Part shown: positions 20,276 to 30,154 of the stretch, piece by piece | Position numbering within the stretch: the first letter of the stretch is position 1 | Layout: each line of letters starts with the position of its first letter | NCBI GenBank assembly: GCA_930633495.1 | Contig: CAKNFJ010000001.1 | Span: forward strand, 124,001-188,000 | Length of the DNA: 64,000 nucleotides | DNA from: Hyphomicrobiales bacterium | GTDB taxonomy: Bacteria > Pseudomonadota > Alphaproteobacteria > Rhizobiales > Beijerinckiaceae | Direction: 5' to 3' | The notes under the pieces: model-generated | Seen by the model: only the letters and a program-made list of their open reading frames with translations | Told to the model about the DNA's origin: nothing | Database searches by the model: none | Translations under genes and position numbers: made by a program

Positions 20276-22150
20276 ATGCTGACGATCAACGACATCACCT
20301 ACCGCCTCGGCGAGCGCCTGCTGCTCGACCATACCGGCGTCGCGATTCCCGATGGCGCGCGCGTCGGCTTCGTCGGGCGCAACGGCACCGGCAAGACGAC
20401 GCTGTTCAAGATCATCACGGGCGATCTCGGCACCGAGAGCGGCAATATCAGCCTGCCGAAGGGCCGGCGCATCGGCGGCGTGGCACAGGAGGCGCCGGGC
20501 GGGCCGGAGACGCTGATCGAGGTCGTGCTCGCCGCCGACACCGAGCGCATGGCCTTGATGAAGGAAGCGGAGACCGCGACCGACCCGCACCGGATCGCGG
20601 AGATCGGCACGCGGCTTGCCGATATTGGCGCTCATTCCGCCCCGGCCCGCGCCGCGATGGTGCTGCACGGCCTCGGCTTCAACGAGGAGGCGCAGCAGCG
20701 CCCCTGCTCCGATTTCTCGGGCGGCTGGCGCATGCGCGTCGCGCTCGCGGCGGTGCTGTTCTCCGAGCCCGACCTGCTGCTGCTCGACGAGCCGACCAAC
20801 TATCTCGACCTCGAAGGCACGCTCTGGCTCTACGACTATCTGGAGCGCTATCCGCACACGGTGCTGGTCATCAGCCACGACCGCGAGCTGCTCGACACCT
20901 CGGTCGACCACATCATGCATCTCGACCAGGGCAAGCTCACGCTCTATCGCGGCGGCTATTCCTCCTTCGAGAAGCAGCGCGCCGAGAAGCAGATGCAGCT
21001 TGCCCGCGCGAAGGAGAAGCAGGACGCCGAGCGCAAGCACCTGCAGGCCTTCGTCGACCGTTTCAAGGCCAAGGCCACCAAGGCGCGCCAGGCGCAGTCG
21101 CGCGTCAAGCGGCTGGAGAAGATGGAGACGATCGCGGCAATCGTCGATCGCGACGTGCAGCCCTTCGTCTTCCCCGGGCCGGAGAAGCCGCTCTCGCCGC
21201 CGATGATCGTGCTCGACGACGCCAGCGCCGGCTATGGCGAGCGCAAGGTGCTGTCGCGGCTGAAGCTCAACCTCGCTCCCGACGACCGGATCGCCCTGCT
21301 CGGTTCCAACGGCAACGGCAAATCGACCTTCTGCAAGCTGATCGGCGGCAGGCTGGCGCCGCTCTCGGGCGAGATGAAGAAATCGAGCAAGCTCGAGACC
21401 GCCTATTTCGCCCAGCACCAGCTCGACGAACTCAGGCCAGAGGACACCCCGGTCGGCCATCTGCGCGACCTGATGCCGGATGCGCCCGAGGCCAAGCTGC
21501 GCTCCAAGGCGGCGCAGATCGGCTTTCCCGCCAGCAAGGCGGATACGCCGGTGAAGCTGCTCTCCGGCGGCGAGAAGGCCCGGCTGATGCTGGGGCTCGC
21601 CACGTTCCACGGCCCGCATCTGCTGATTCTTGACGAGCCGACCAACCATCTCGACATCGACAGCCGCACGGCGCTGGTCAACGCGATCAACGAATATCCG
21701 GGCGCGGTCATGCTCGTCAGCCACGACCGCTTCCTGATCGAGGCCTGTGCCGAGCGGCTCTGGCTCGTGGCCAACGGCACGGTGAAGAATTTCGACGGCG
21801 ACATGGACGATTATCGCGCCTTCGTGCTCGACAGCGCCAAGGCCGAGCGGCGCGGCAAGCCCGCGCCCGACGCGGCAGCCGTCAAGCCGAAAACGGACGA
21901 GCGCAAGGAGGCGGCGACGAAACGGGCGGCGCTTGGGCCGCTCCGGCAGAAGCTCAACCTCGCGGAAGCGCGCATCGCCAAGCTGACCGGCCTGATCGAA
22001 AAGGTCGATGCGGCGCTCTCCGACGGCGCTTTCGCGCGCGATCCGGACAAGGCTCTGCAGCTCTCGCGTCAGCGGGCGGAGCTGGCGGAAGCGCTGACGG
22101 CGGCCGAAGAGGAATGGCTGCTGCTCGGCGAGGAGCTGGAGAGCGCGTAA
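20276..22150 (+). CDS. ABC-F family ATPase (Uup/YheS type)
   Basis: This is a soluble tandem ABC protein of 624 residues with no membrane helices, of the ABC-F group that acts on ribosomes. The first nucleotide-binding domain has FVGRNGTGKTTLFKI and FSGGWRMRVALAAVLF, followed by LLLDEPTNYLDLEG. The second has LLGSNGNGKSTFCKLI and LSGGEKARLMLGLA, followed by LILDEPTNHLDIDS. Between them is the charged linker (about 235-300) typical of the family. A C-terminal coiled coil covers about 545-624. The ATG at 20276 is chosen. The exact subgroup cannot be fixed by eye. Confidence 0.92.
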   Translation: MLTINDITYRLGERLLLDHTGVAIPDGARVGFVGRNGTGKTTLFKIITGDLGTESGNISLPKGRRIGGVAQEAPGGPETLIEVVLAADTERMALMKEAETATDPHRIAEIGTRLADIGAHSAPARAAMVLHGLGFNEEAQQRPCSDFSGGWRMRVALAAVLFSEPDLLLLDEPTNYLDLEGTLWLYDYLERYPHTVLVISHDRELLDTSVDHIMHLDQGKLTLYRGGYSSFEKQRAEKQMQLARAKEKQDAERKHLQAFVDRFKAKATKARQAQSRVKRLEKMETIAAIVDRDVQPFVFPGPEKPLSPPMIVLDDASAGYGERKVLSRLKLNLAPDDRIALLGSNGNGKSTFCKLIGGRLAPLSGEMKKSSKLETAYFAQHQLDELRPEDTPVGHLRDLMPDAPEAKLRSKAAQIGFPASKADTPVKLLSGGEKARLMLGLATFHGPHLLILDEPTNHLDIDSRTALVNAINEYPGAVMLVSHDRFLIEACAERLWLVANGTVKNFDGDMDDYRAFVLDSAKAERRGKPAPDAAAVKPKTDERKEAATKRAALGPLRQKLNLAEARIAKLTGLIEKVDAALSDGAFARDPDKALQLSRQRAELAEALTAAEEEWLLLGEELESA

Positions 22151-22250
22151 GGGCGCTTAGCCCCGCGCGCTCTTCAGCCGCGCATGATTCATCGAATTGC
22201 GCGCATTCGCTTTAGGGAGCTTCCACGGGGTTTCAGCTACGCGCATCGTC

Positions 22251-22493
22251 ATGACACCGCGTACCTCAGAACGTTACAGGATGGTCGAGATGGCCAAGCT
22301 GAAAACGGAAGCCGGATCGATCTATAGCTGCATCGTGCGAGACATCTCGGAAGGCGGCGCCAAGCTCCGTGTTCCGGTCAACGCGTGCATCGAAGGGCGC
22401 GTCTTCATCTCGTCGAAGATCACCGGCGCGGAACGAGCGGCACGGGTGATGTGGCAGGACCAATCCTCCATCGGCATCGCCTTCGAGGCTTAG
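22251..22493 (+). CDS. PilZ-domain protein
   Basis: The 80-residue product has the two PilZ signatures in order: RxxxR as RTSER at residues 4-8 and DxSxxG as DISEGG about 30 residues later, then a beta-barrel ending GIAFEA. PilZ domains bind cyclic di-GMP, so it may respond to cyclases such as the GGDEF protein at 10.5-11.6 kb; that link is inference. The start is uncertain: the ATG at 22251 keeps the RxxxR motif, while a TTG at 22197 would add 18 residues. Confidence 0.8.
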   Translation: MTPRTSERYRMVEMAKLKTEAGSIYSCIVRDISEGGAKLRVPVNACIEGRVFISSKITGAERAARVMWQDQSSIGIAFEA

Positions 22494-22536
22494 GAAGCGT
22501 GGACGTTGGCCGGATCGTTTCCAATTGGAACGACCT

Positions 22537-22669
22537 TTGTCATTCCGGGGCGCGCCGCAGGCGTGAACCCGGAACCCACGACCGGGTGAGCCGCCTGTCA
22601 CCGCACATCGGATGTTCTACCCAGTCGTGGGTTCCGGGTTCTTCGCTCCGCGAAGCCCCGGAATGACAA
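22537..22669. repeat. Palindromic element, family B copy 1
   Basis: TTGTCATTCCGGGG (22537-22550) and CCCCGGAATGACAA (22656-22669) are perfect 14-bp terminal inverted repeats. The interior holds GAACCCGGAACCCACGAC opposed by GTCGTGGGTTCCGGGTTC. It lies between the convergent PilZ and lipoprotein genes. A close relative is at 44441-44577. Confidence 0.85.
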
Positions 22670-22723
22670 CGCAGGTTCCGTGGGAAAGCCGCACGCTCCG
22701 GCGCAGCTCCCTGCCGGCCGATC

Positions 22724-23134
22724 CTACCCCTGCCCCGGCTTGACGATCCGGCTCAGGCGGTTGTCGGTGAACATATAGATCTCGCGTCCGCCGGGTTCGG
22801 CGTAGAGCACCTGCACCTCGCGCTGGCCCTTGCCGCTCTCGCCGATCAGCACGTCGGTCGGCCGCGCGCCCTTGAGCTTCACCAGCTCGCATTCGGTGAT
22901 GCCGGGCGCGATCTCCTTCGGCAGCGGGCGGGTCGAGGGATCGAGCGAGGCGCCGACGCTGCAATCGCCCTCGGGCGTCAGCACCGGCTCCTGCGTCGAG
23001 ATGCCGGCGCTGGCGCTGGTCGTCCGCGTGGTGGTGACGCCGCCCCGGGTCTCCGACTGGAAGGCGAAGCCGCCCATATCGACCGAGCACCCCGCGAGCA
23101 CCGCAGTGCAGAGAAACAGAACCGGCAGTCTCAC
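22724..23134 (-). CDS. Putative outer-membrane lipoprotein of unknown function
   Basis: The 136-residue precursor has a type II signal peptide with lipobox LAGC, the acylated Cys being residue 16. The mature part contains ECELVKLKGARPTDVLIGESGKG and VLYAEPGGREIYMFTDNRL, a pattern that loosely recalls the small SmpA/BamE-like fold, though I cannot confirm that. The GTG start at 23134 overlaps the holC stop (GTGA), so the two are translationally coupled. Confidence 0.8.
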   Translation of the reverse strand: MRLPVLFLCTAVLAGCSVDMGGFAFQSETRGGVTTTRTTSASAGISTQEPVLTPEGDCSVGASLDPSTRPLPKEIAPGITECELVKLKGARPTDVLIGESGKGQREVQVLYAEPGGREIYMFTDNRLSRIVKPGQG

Positions 23135-23583
23135 GCTTTCTTCTCCCAGCGGCCGGCCTCATCCTGCTGCCAATAGCTGGCGGCATGGCCGGAGGCCCGA
23201 ACCTTCTTCCAATCCTCGCGGGCGGCAGTCAGCGCCTCGGGATCGTCTCCATCGAATATCAGAACGATGCGCTCGTAGTCCTGCATTACGTCGGGAATAC
23301 GAACCCCGTCGGCGCAGATCCGCACCTGCGCGGCGTTCGGGTTGTGGTCCTGCGTGGTGATGACGACGGGATTCTGCGCCGCATCGGCCTCCAGCGCCGT
23401 GACATGCGGCAGGAAGCTCTCATCGGCATAGGTCCAGAGGTGATCGTCGATCACGCTCAGCCGTTCCTGGCTCGAGACCTCCACGACGACCTTCTGGCCG
23501 CGCGACAAGGCCCGGTCGAGTATCGTCGGGAGGACCTGCTCCAGCGGACGGGACTGCAGGTGGAAAAACAGGATTTCAGCCAT
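23131..23583 (-). CDS. holC: DNA polymerase III subunit chi
   Basis: Chi bridges the clamp loader to single-strand binding protein. Its 150 residues begin MAEILFFHLQSRPLEQVLPTIL, contain LDDHLWTYADESFLPH-like text typical of HolC (here IDDHLWTYADESFLPH) and later ERIVLIFDGDDPEALTAAR and W-rich C-terminal residues. In this order holC stands beside pepA, as here. It is coupled to the downstream lipoprotein by a GTGA overlap. Confidence 0.92.
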   Translation of the reverse strand: MAEILFFHLQSRPLEQVLPTILDRALSRGQKVVVEVSSQERLSVIDDHLWTYADESFLPHVTALEADAAQNPVVITTQDHNPNAAQVRICADGVRIPDVMQDYERIVLIFDGDDPEALTAAREDWKKVRASGHAASYWQQDEAGRWEKKA

Positions 23584-23632
23584 CGAAACCCTTTTCTCCT
23601 AACAGGTTGGCGGCAGATTCGCAGAAATCGAA

Positions 23633-25126
23633 TCAGCTTTCGTAGTGATCGGCGACCAGCCGGTCGAGCAAGCGCACGCCCCAGCCGGGACCCCAGGAGC
23701 GGTTGATCTCGCTATCCTTGGCGCCCATGCCGGTACCGGCGATGTCGAGATGCGCCCAGGGCGTGTCGTTGACGTGGCGCTGCAGGAACTGCGCGGCGGT
23801 GATCGAGCCAGCATAGCGCCCGGCCGAGTTCTTCATGTCCGCGAACTTCGAGTCGATCATCTTGTCGTAGGCCTTGCCGAGCGGCATGCGCCAGACCGTC
23901 TCGCCCGTGGCGAGGCCGGCCGCCGTCAGGCGCTGCGCCAGCTCGTCGCTGTTGGTGAAGAGGCCGGCATTCTCCTGGGCCAACGCCACGAGGATCGCGC
24001 CGGTCAGCGTGGCGAGATTGATCATGAAGCGTGGCTTGAAGCGCTCCTGCGTGTACCAGAGCACGTCGGCGAGCACGAGGCGGCCTTCGGCATCCGTGTT
24101 GATGATCTCGATGGTCTGGCCGGAGAGCGAGGTGACGATGTCGCCCGGGCGCTGGGCGTTGCCGTCCGGCATGTTCTCGACCAGCCCGATGACGCCGATG
24201 GCGTTGACCCTGGCCTTGCGGGCCGCAAGCGCATGCATCAGGCCGACGACGCAGGCCGCGCCCGCCATGTCGCCCTTCATGTCCTCCATGCCGGCGCCGG
24301 GCTTCAGCGAGATGCCGCCCGTATCGAAGGTGACGCCCTTGCCGACGAAGGCGACAGGCTCATCGTCCTTACCGGCGCCGTTCCAGCGCATGATGGCGAC
24401 GCGGCTCTCGCGGCGGGAGCCCTGACCGACGCCGAGCAGCGCGCGCATGCCGATCTTCCTGAGATCCTTCTCGTCGAGGATCTCGACGTCGGCGCCGAGC
24501 TTCTTGAGCTTGGCCGCGCGGTCGGCGAACTCCTCCGGATAGAGCACGTTCGGCGGCTCGTTCACGAGATCGCGCGCCAGCACCACGCCGGCAGCGACGG
24601 CGTCGGCCGCCTTCAGGGCCTTCTTCAACGCCGCGGGATCCTCGGCAAGCAGGGTCACCGCGATCGGCTCGGCGTCGTCCTTGTCCTTGCTCTTCGTCTT
24701 GTAGCGATCGAAGGAATAGGCGCGCAGCCTCAAGCCCAGCGCCAGTTCGGCGCCCTGCGCGGACGCGATCTCGCCGCCCGGCAGCGCCAGCACCAGCTCG
24801 GCCGTCCGGCCGGCGCCGAGCCGCCCGGCGATGGCGCCGCCCAGCTTGACGAAATCGAGCTCGTCCTTCTTGTCCTCGTCGCCAGTGCCGACCACGATCA
24901 GCCGCTCGTAGGAGCTGCCATCGGGAGCCGGCAGCGTCAGGCCCGCATTGACCTTGCCCTTGTAGCGCTCGGCCGCCGCGGCACGCGTCAGGAGCGCCTG
25001 CGCTCCCCCGCCGGCCAGGCCTGCGGCGGCGGGCGGCAGCACCAGCTTGTCCGAGACGAGGATCACGAGATCCTGCCCCTCGACGGCATTCGGGGCTTTG
25101 ACCTCAAGCTTCAAACGCTGCGACAT
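23633..25126 (-). CDS. pepA: Leucyl (cytosol) aminopeptidase
   Basis: This is an M17 family hexameric aminopeptidase of 497 residues with two metal ions. The metal and catalytic segments are [32 protein letters not shown] and the family signature [16 protein letters not shown]. The N-terminal macro-like domain covers about residues 1-170. The ATG at 25126 (MSQRLKLEV) is preferred over 25150. It is divergent from lptF with about 155 bases between. Confidence 0.97.
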   Translation of the reverse strand: MSQRLKLEVKAPNAVEGQDLVILVSDKLVLPPAAAGLAGGGAQALLTRAAAAERYKGKVNAGLTLPAPDGSSYERLIVVGTGDEDKKDELDFVKLGGAIAGRLGAGRTAELVLALPGGEIASAQGAELALGLRLRAYSFDRYKTKSKDKDDAEPIAVTLLAEDPAALKKALKAADAVAAGVVLARDLVNEPPNVLYPEEFADRAAKLKKLGADVEILDEKDLRKIGMRALLGVGQGSRRESRVAIMRWNGAGKDDEPVAFVGKGVTFDTGGISLKPGAGMEDMKGDMAGAACVVGLMHALAARKARVNAIGVIGLVENMPDGNAQRPGDIVTSLSGQTIEIINTDAEGRLVLADVLWYTQERFKPRFMINLATLTGAILVALAQENAGLFTNSDELAQRLTAAGLATGETVWRMPLGKAYDKMIDSKFADMKNSAGRYAGSITAAQFLQRHVNDTPWAHLDIAGTGMGAKDSEINRSWGPGWGVRLLDRLVADHYES

Positions 25127-25282
25127 GATCCGCTCACAATCTTGCGACAAGTGCGTGGGAAGGACACCGGGATAGCTGGCGGCAAACGATTCCCGTTTGC
25201 GCCGTCGACGCGGCTATACCATAGGGAGTGTCCGACGAACCACCTCGGGAATCTCGCTGTTCCCGACTGCCGGAAACGACGC

Positions 25283-26476
25283 GTGCTGTTCAACCGTCTC
25301 GACCGATACATCCTGAAGATCGCGGCAGGCGCGGCGATCGTGCTGCTGCTCGGTCTGACAGGCGTCATCTGGGTGACGCAGGCCCTGCGCGAGGTCGATC
25401 TCATCACCGGCAAGGGCCAGACGGTGCTGATCTTCCTGACGGTCACGCTGCTGTCGCTGCCGGCCCTGATCGCGGGCATCGCGCCGGTCGCGCTGTTCAT
25501 GTCGACGCTCTACACGCTGAACAAGCTCAACGGCGATTCCGAGCTGATCGTGATGAACGCGGCAGGCGTGGCGCCGCACCGGATCGTGCGGCCGTTCCTC
25601 GCCCTGACGATCGCCACCGCGGTGATCGTGGCCTGGATGACGATCTCGGTGATGCCGGCGAGCTTCCGCATGCTGCGCGATCTGATCACGCTGATCCGCG
25701 CCGATTTCGTCGCCAACGTCGTGAAGGAAGGCCAGTTCGTCTCGCTCGATTCCGGCGTGACCTTCCACTACCGCGAGAAGGCGGGCGACTCGCTCGTCGG
25801 CATCTTCATGCAGGATCGCCGCGACCCGGCGCAGCCATCGATCTATCTCGCCGAGCGCGGACGCACGGTGGAGGCCGAAGGTCAGAGTTTCCTCATGCTG
25901 GAGAAGGGCACCATCCAGCGCGAAACGAAGAACACCTCGACGACCTCGATCATCTCGTTCGAGCGCTATGCGCTGAACCTGTCCGCCCTGACGGGCGATC
26001 CGACCGGGGGAGCCGGCGAAGGCGACGGCGACAAGGTGGTCTACAAGCCGCGCGAACGCTCCACCTGGCAGCTGATCAACCAGAATGCGGACGAGGCCTA
26101 CTACAAGATTCAGGAAGGCCGTTTCCGGGCCGAGCTGCATAATCGCTTGTCGGCTCCGCTCTATCCCTTCGCCTTCATGCTGATCGCCTTCGCCGCCATC
26201 GGCGAGGCGCGCACCACCCGGCAAGGCCGCGCGCTGGCGATCCAGGCCGCTATCCTGATCGTCGGCGCGACCCGCATCGCGGCCTATGCGGCCTGGACCG
26301 CGAGCGTCCGCTCTCCCTTCGCGGCCGCGCTGCTCTACATCCTGCCTGTCGGCGCGATCATCCTGGCGCTCGCAGTCATTTTCTACGGCGAACGCATGCG
26401 GCCCGTGATGGCGCGCATCGCCGCCCCCCTGACCCTGCCGCTCGCCAGCCTTGCGGCCCGTTTCCGGCGCGCCTGA
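25283..26476 (+). CDS. lptF: LPS export ABC transporter permease LptF
   Basis: LptF is one of two inner-membrane permeases that, with LptB, extract lipopolysaccharide from the inner membrane. The GTG at 25283 starts VLFNRLDRYILKIAAGAAIV, giving 397 residues: helices near the N-terminus, a periplasmic beta-jellyroll domain (about 140-280), and three C-terminal helices from LYPFAFMLIAFAAIG on. The long upstream open frame is antisense to pepA and was cut off. The TGA overlaps the lptG ATG. Confidence 0.94.
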   Translation: MLFNRLDRYILKIAAGAAIVLLLGLTGVIWVTQALREVDLITGKGQTVLIFLTVTLLSLPALIAGIAPVALFMSTLYTLNKLNGDSELIVMNAAGVAPHRIVRPFLALTIATAVIVAWMTISVMPASFRMLRDLITLIRADFVANVVKEGQFVSLDSGVTFHYREKAGDSLVGIFMQDRRDPAQPSIYLAERGRTVEAEGQSFLMLEKGTIQRETKNTSTTSIISFERYALNLSALTGDPTGGAGEGDGDKVVYKPRERSTWQLINQNADEAYYKIQEGRFRAELHNRLSAPLYPFAFMLIAFAAIGEARTTRQGRALAIQAAILIVGATRIAAYAAWTASVRSPFAAALLYILPVGAIILALAVIFYGERMRPVMARIAAPLTLPLASLAARFRRA

Positions 26477-27567
26477 TGCTGCTTTTCACCACCTTCGGGC
26501 GCTATCTCACCAAGCGCTTCGCCCGCGCGATCCTCAGCGTCTTCGGGACCTTCTTCTTCCTGATCGGCACGCTCGATTTCGTCGAGCTGATGCGTCGCGC
26601 CGGCGATTCCCCGATCGCGACCACGCCGCGCATCGTGCAGCTCGCGCTGTTCCGGGCGCCGGCCGTCGCCGAGCAGATCTTTCCCTTCGCGGCGTTGTTC
26701 GGCGGGATGTTCGCGCTCCTGACGCTCAGCCGAAAGCTGGAGCTGGTCGTGGCCCGCTCGGTCGGCGTCTCGGCCTGGCAGTTCCTCCAGCCGGCGGCGG
26801 CCGTCGCGGGCGTGATCGGCCTGGCCTCGATCATGATCTACAACCCGCTGGCTGCGGAGCTGAAGCGCAAGGCGACGGCGCTCGAGACCCGCCTGTTCGT
26901 GCGGGCGAGCGGCAAGGCCGGCGCGCCCCAGGATATCTGGCTACGGCAGCGCAGCATCGACGGGCAGGCCATCATCCGCGCCGGAGGCGTGCTTCCCGAC
27001 GAGGACGGCCTGTCCCAGGTCACCTTTTTCGTCTTCAATCCCGACGGCTCCTTCAAGGACCGCGTCGATGCGCGGCAAGCTGTCCTGCACCCCGGCCGCT
27101 GGGAGCTGAGCGACGCGCGCACGACCTCCGCCACGGAAGAGCCACAGAGCTTCGCGCACTATGTGATCGCAACGACGCTGGAGCCGGAACAGATGCGCCA
27201 GAGCTTTACCCCGCCCGACGCGGTGGGCTTCTGGTCCATGCCTGCCGTCATCGACCGGACGCAGCGCGCCGGCCTCGACACCACCCCTTACGAATTGCGT
27301 TATCAGGCACTTATGGCGCGGCCACTGCTGCTCATCGCCATGGTGCTGGTGGCCGCATCCGTTTCCTTAAGATTTTTCCGTTTTGGTGGTGTGACCAAAC
27401 TGGTGATAGGTGGCGTCGCGGCCGGCTTCGTGCTCTATGTTGCGACACAACTGTCGGAGGAGCTCGGATCGTCGGGAATCGTCAATCCGGTCGTCGCGGC
27501 GTGGCTGCCCGCAGCATTGGGAACGATGCTGGGGGCGCTTGCCCTCCTCCATCAGGAAGATGGGTGA
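26476..27567 (+). CDS. lptG: LPS export ABC transporter permease LptG
   Basis: LptG is the second permease of the LptB2FG extractor, 363 residues. It begins MLLFTTFGRYLTKRFARAIL, the usual YrbG/YjgQ-type amphipathic start. A periplasmic domain (WLRQRSIDGQAIIRAGGV and onwards) lies between N-terminal and C-terminal helix groups. The ATG shares its A with the lptF stop (TGATG), so the pair should be made in equal amounts. Confidence 0.95.
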   Translation: MLLFTTFGRYLTKRFARAILSVFGTFFFLIGTLDFVELMRRAGDSPIATTPRIVQLALFRAPAVAEQIFPFAALFGGMFALLTLSRKLELVVARSVGVSAWQFLQPAAAVAGVIGLASIMIYNPLAAELKRKATALETRLFVRASGKAGAPQDIWLRQRSIDGQAIIRAGGVLPDEDGLSQVTFFVFNPDGSFKDRVDARQAVLHPGRWELSDARTTSATEEPQSFAHYVIATTLEPEQMRQSFTPPDAVGFWSMPAVIDRTQRAGLDTTPYELRYQALMARPLLLIAMVLVAASVSLRFFRFGGVTKLVIGGVAAGFVLYVATQLSEELGSSGIVNPVVAAWLPAALGTMLGALALLHQEDG

Positions 27568-27604
27568 ACAGTACTGTGCCTATGGTTAATTTTTGGTTGA
27601 GCAG

Positions 27605-30154
27605 ATGGCTTCTGGCGTGAAACGCGTAGCGCGCTTTGCTGCGGCGACCGCCCTCGCCTCCAGCTTGGCTTATCTGCTGGCCGGGCCTGCCTACGCGCAG
27701 AATCGGTCGGCCCCCCCCCAGCCTGCGGCAGCCGCCAAGCCGCAGGACCGGATGGTCGTGGATGCACGCGAGCTCGTTTACGACAACGACAAGAAGACCG
27801 TCGCAGCCGTCGGCAACGTTCAGATTCTCTATCAGGGCCGGACGATCGAGGCCGACCGGGTCGTCTACGACCAGGCCAACAAGCGCGTCACCGCCATCGG
27901 CAATGCGCGCATCACCGAAACCAACGGCACCGTCATCACCGGCGACAAGTTCAACCTGACGGACGATTTCCGCGACGGGTTCATCGACTCACTGCGCGTC
28001 GTGAACCCCGACCGCACCCGCTTCTCGGCGCCGCGCGCCGAGCGCAGCGACGGCGAGACCTTCATCTTCGAGAAGGGCATCTACACCGCCTGCGAGCCGT
28101 GCAAGGACAATCCCGAGCGCCCACCGCTCTGGCAGGTCCGCGCGGCGCGGATCATCCACAAGAAGTCCGAGCAGACGGTCTATTACGAGGATGCGCGGCT
28201 CGAATTCGCCGGCATCCCAATGGCCTATATGCCGTATATGTCGGGCCCGGATTCGACGGTGAAGCGCAAATCCGGCTTCCTGTCGCCGAAATTCATCAAT
28301 ACGGGCGCGCTGGGCTTCGGCGTCGGCCTGCCGTACTTCATCAACCTCGCGCCCAATTACGACCTGACGCTCACGCCGACCTATCTGACCCGTCAGGGCC
28401 TTCTCGGTCAGGCTGAGTGGCGGCATCGCCTTTTGAACGGCTCCTACTCGATCCGCGCCTCGGGCATCTTCCAGCAGGACCCGGACGCGTTCCTGGTGGC
28501 CCCGTACGGGGCGCGCGACAAGGATTTCCGCGGCTCGATCGAGACGAACGGCAAGTTCTTCATCAATCCGAGCTGGACGTTCGGCTGGAACGCCTCGATG
28601 TCGACCGACCGGTGGTTCTACAGGAACTACCGCATCAAGAACGAGGCGATCAGCAGCGCCTCCTATCTGCAGGAATCGACCTCCACGGTCTATCTGAACG
28701 GCCAGAGCGCGACCGCCTGGTTCGACCTTCGCGGCTATTATTTCCAGCCGCTGAACTATCAGGACTGGCAGAAGCAGCAGCCCGTGGTGCTGCCGGTGCT
28801 CGACTACGACAAGCGCGTCCACAAGCCGTCCTTCCTCGGCGGCGAGCTGGATTTCACCGTCAACGTCACCAATCTGTGGCGCGACACGGCGGCCTTCTCG
28901 CAACTGCCCCAGCAGAGTGCCTATCTGCTCACAGGAGCCTATGGCGGGCTCTATGACGGCTGCGCCGTCTATCAGAAGGACACCTGCCTGGTTCGCGGCC
29001 TTGCGGGCAACGTGGCGCGCGCGACGGCCCAGGTTTCCTGGCGGCGCAATTTCATCGACCCGCTCGGGCAGGTGTGGACGCCCTATGCCTCGTTGCGGGC
29101 CGACATCTTCTCGATCAATCCCGACACGAGCGGCGTCATCAACTCCCGCGTCGCCACGATCGCGGACTCCTCCGACGAGGTTTTCGGCCGGGTGATGCCG
29201 GCCATCGGCCTGATGTACCGCTACCCCTTCGTCGCCAAGACGGGCTGGGGCACGCATATCGTCGAGCCCGTCGCCCAGATCGTGGCCCGGCCGAACGAAA
29301 CGAACAGCCTGCGGATCGCCAACGAAGACGCGCAGAGCCTCGTCTTCGACGCCAACAACCTGTTCGAATGGAGCAACAAGTTCTCCGGCTACGACCGGGT
29401 CGAGGGCGGCACGCGCGCCAATGTCGGCGCGCTCTATACTGGCCGCTTCGGCAAGGAAGCCTTCGCCAACCTCCTGATCGGCCAGTCCTACCAGCTCGGC
29501 GGCCGCAACTCCTTCGCGACCGGCGACCTCGTCAATACCGGCCTCAATTCCGGCCTCGACACCGACAGTTCGGACTTCGTCGCACGCGCCCAGTTCTCGC
29601 CGTTCCAGGGCTTCTTCCTGACCGGAGCGACGCGCCTGAACTCGACCACCTTCGAGCCCCAGCGCATCGACGCCGCGGCGACCTATTCGAACAGGATCAT
29701 CACCGCGTCGGTCGGTTACGGCCGCTACGAGCCGCAACCCGAACTCGGCATCGCGCGCCGGCGCGAGGGTCTGTCGCTCAACGGCTCGCTGCGGGTCACC
29801 GAAAACTGGAAGCTGCGGGCCGGCGTCCTGTTCGATCTCGACAAATACAAGTACGACCGCGAACTCTACAACACCGCCTATGCCGCCTATCTCGCGGCGC
29901 CGACGGTCACGGCGATGCCGGTTTCTCCGAGCGGGAGCCAGTTCCAGACCGCCTCGAGCTCGTTCGGGATCAACTACACGGACGAGTGCACGATCTTCGA
30001 CATCAGCTATTCGCAAAGCTATGCCGACCGCCAGGCCGGCGCGACGAAGGACACGCGGACGGTGATGTTCCGCCTCGAACTGCGGACGCTGGGCGAGCTG
30101 AGCTATTCACAGAATCTCAGCAATTCGTCGAGCGGCGACGGCGTCAGCCAGTAA
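27605..30154 (+). CDS. lptD: LPS-assembly outer membrane protein LptD
   Basis: LptD is the outer-membrane translocon for lipopolysaccharide. The 849 residues start with a signal peptide (LASSLAYLLAGPAYAQ). The N-terminal OstA/LptA-like jellyroll follows (MVVDARELVYDNDKKTVAAVG and TIEADRVVYDQANKRVTAIG), then a large beta-barrel with alternating hydrophobic strands. Cysteines occur in YTACEPCKDN (about 163 and 166), GCAVYQKDTC and DECTIFD, so disulfides are possible though not in the enterobacterial spacing. The start is uncertain between the TTG at 27593 and the ATG at 27605. The TAA overlaps the pdxA ATG; the usual surA gene is not between them. Confidence 0.95.
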   Translation: MASGVKRVARFAAATALASSLAYLLAGPAYAQNRSAPPQPAAAAKPQDRMVVDARELVYDNDKKTVAAVGNVQILYQGRTIEADRVVYDQANKRVTAIGNARITETNGTVITGDKFNLTDDFRDGFIDSLRVVNPDRTRFSAPRAERSDGETFIFEKGIYTACEPCKDNPERPPLWQVRAARIIHKKSEQTVYYEDARLEFAGIPMAYMPYMSGPDSTVKRKSGFLSPKFINTGALGFGVGLPYFINLAPNYDLTLTPTYLTRQGLLGQAEWRHRLLNGSYSIRASGIFQQDPDAFLVAPYGARDKDFRGSIETNGKFFINPSWTFGWNASMSTDRWFYRNYRIKNEAISSASYLQESTSTVYLNGQSATAWFDLRGYYFQPLNYQDWQKQQPVVLPVLDYDKRVHKPSFLGGELDFTVNVTNLWRDTAAFSQLPQQSAYLLTGAYGGLYDGCAVYQKDTCLVRGLAGNVARATAQVSWRRNFIDPLGQVWTPYASLRADIFSINPDTSGVINSRVATIADSSDEVFGRVMPAIGLMYRYPFVAKTGWGTHIVEPVAQIVARPNETNSLRIANEDAQSLVFDANNLFEWSNKFSGYDRVEGGTRANVGALYTGRFGKEAFANLLIGQSYQLGGRNSFATGDLVNTGLNSGLDTDSSDFVARAQFSPFQGFFLTGATRLNSTTFEPQRIDAAATYSNRIITASVGYGRYEPQPELGIARRREGLSLNGSLRVTENWKLRAGVLFDLDKYKYDRELYNTAYAAYLAAPTVTAMPVSPSGSQFQTASSSFGINYTDECTIFDISYSQSYADRQAGATKDTRTVMFRLELRTLGELSYSQNLSNSSSGDGVSQ

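Noticed and set aside
22197..22250. TTG-initiated extension of the PilZ gene
   Set aside because: The extra 18 residues are unconserved-looking and no ribosome binding site precedes the TTG. The ATG at 22251 retains both PilZ motifs.
27989..30016. A minus-strand open frame of 675 codons opposite lptD
   Set aside because: lptD has a signal peptide, OstA domain and barrel pattern on the other strand; this frame is an antisense artefact.
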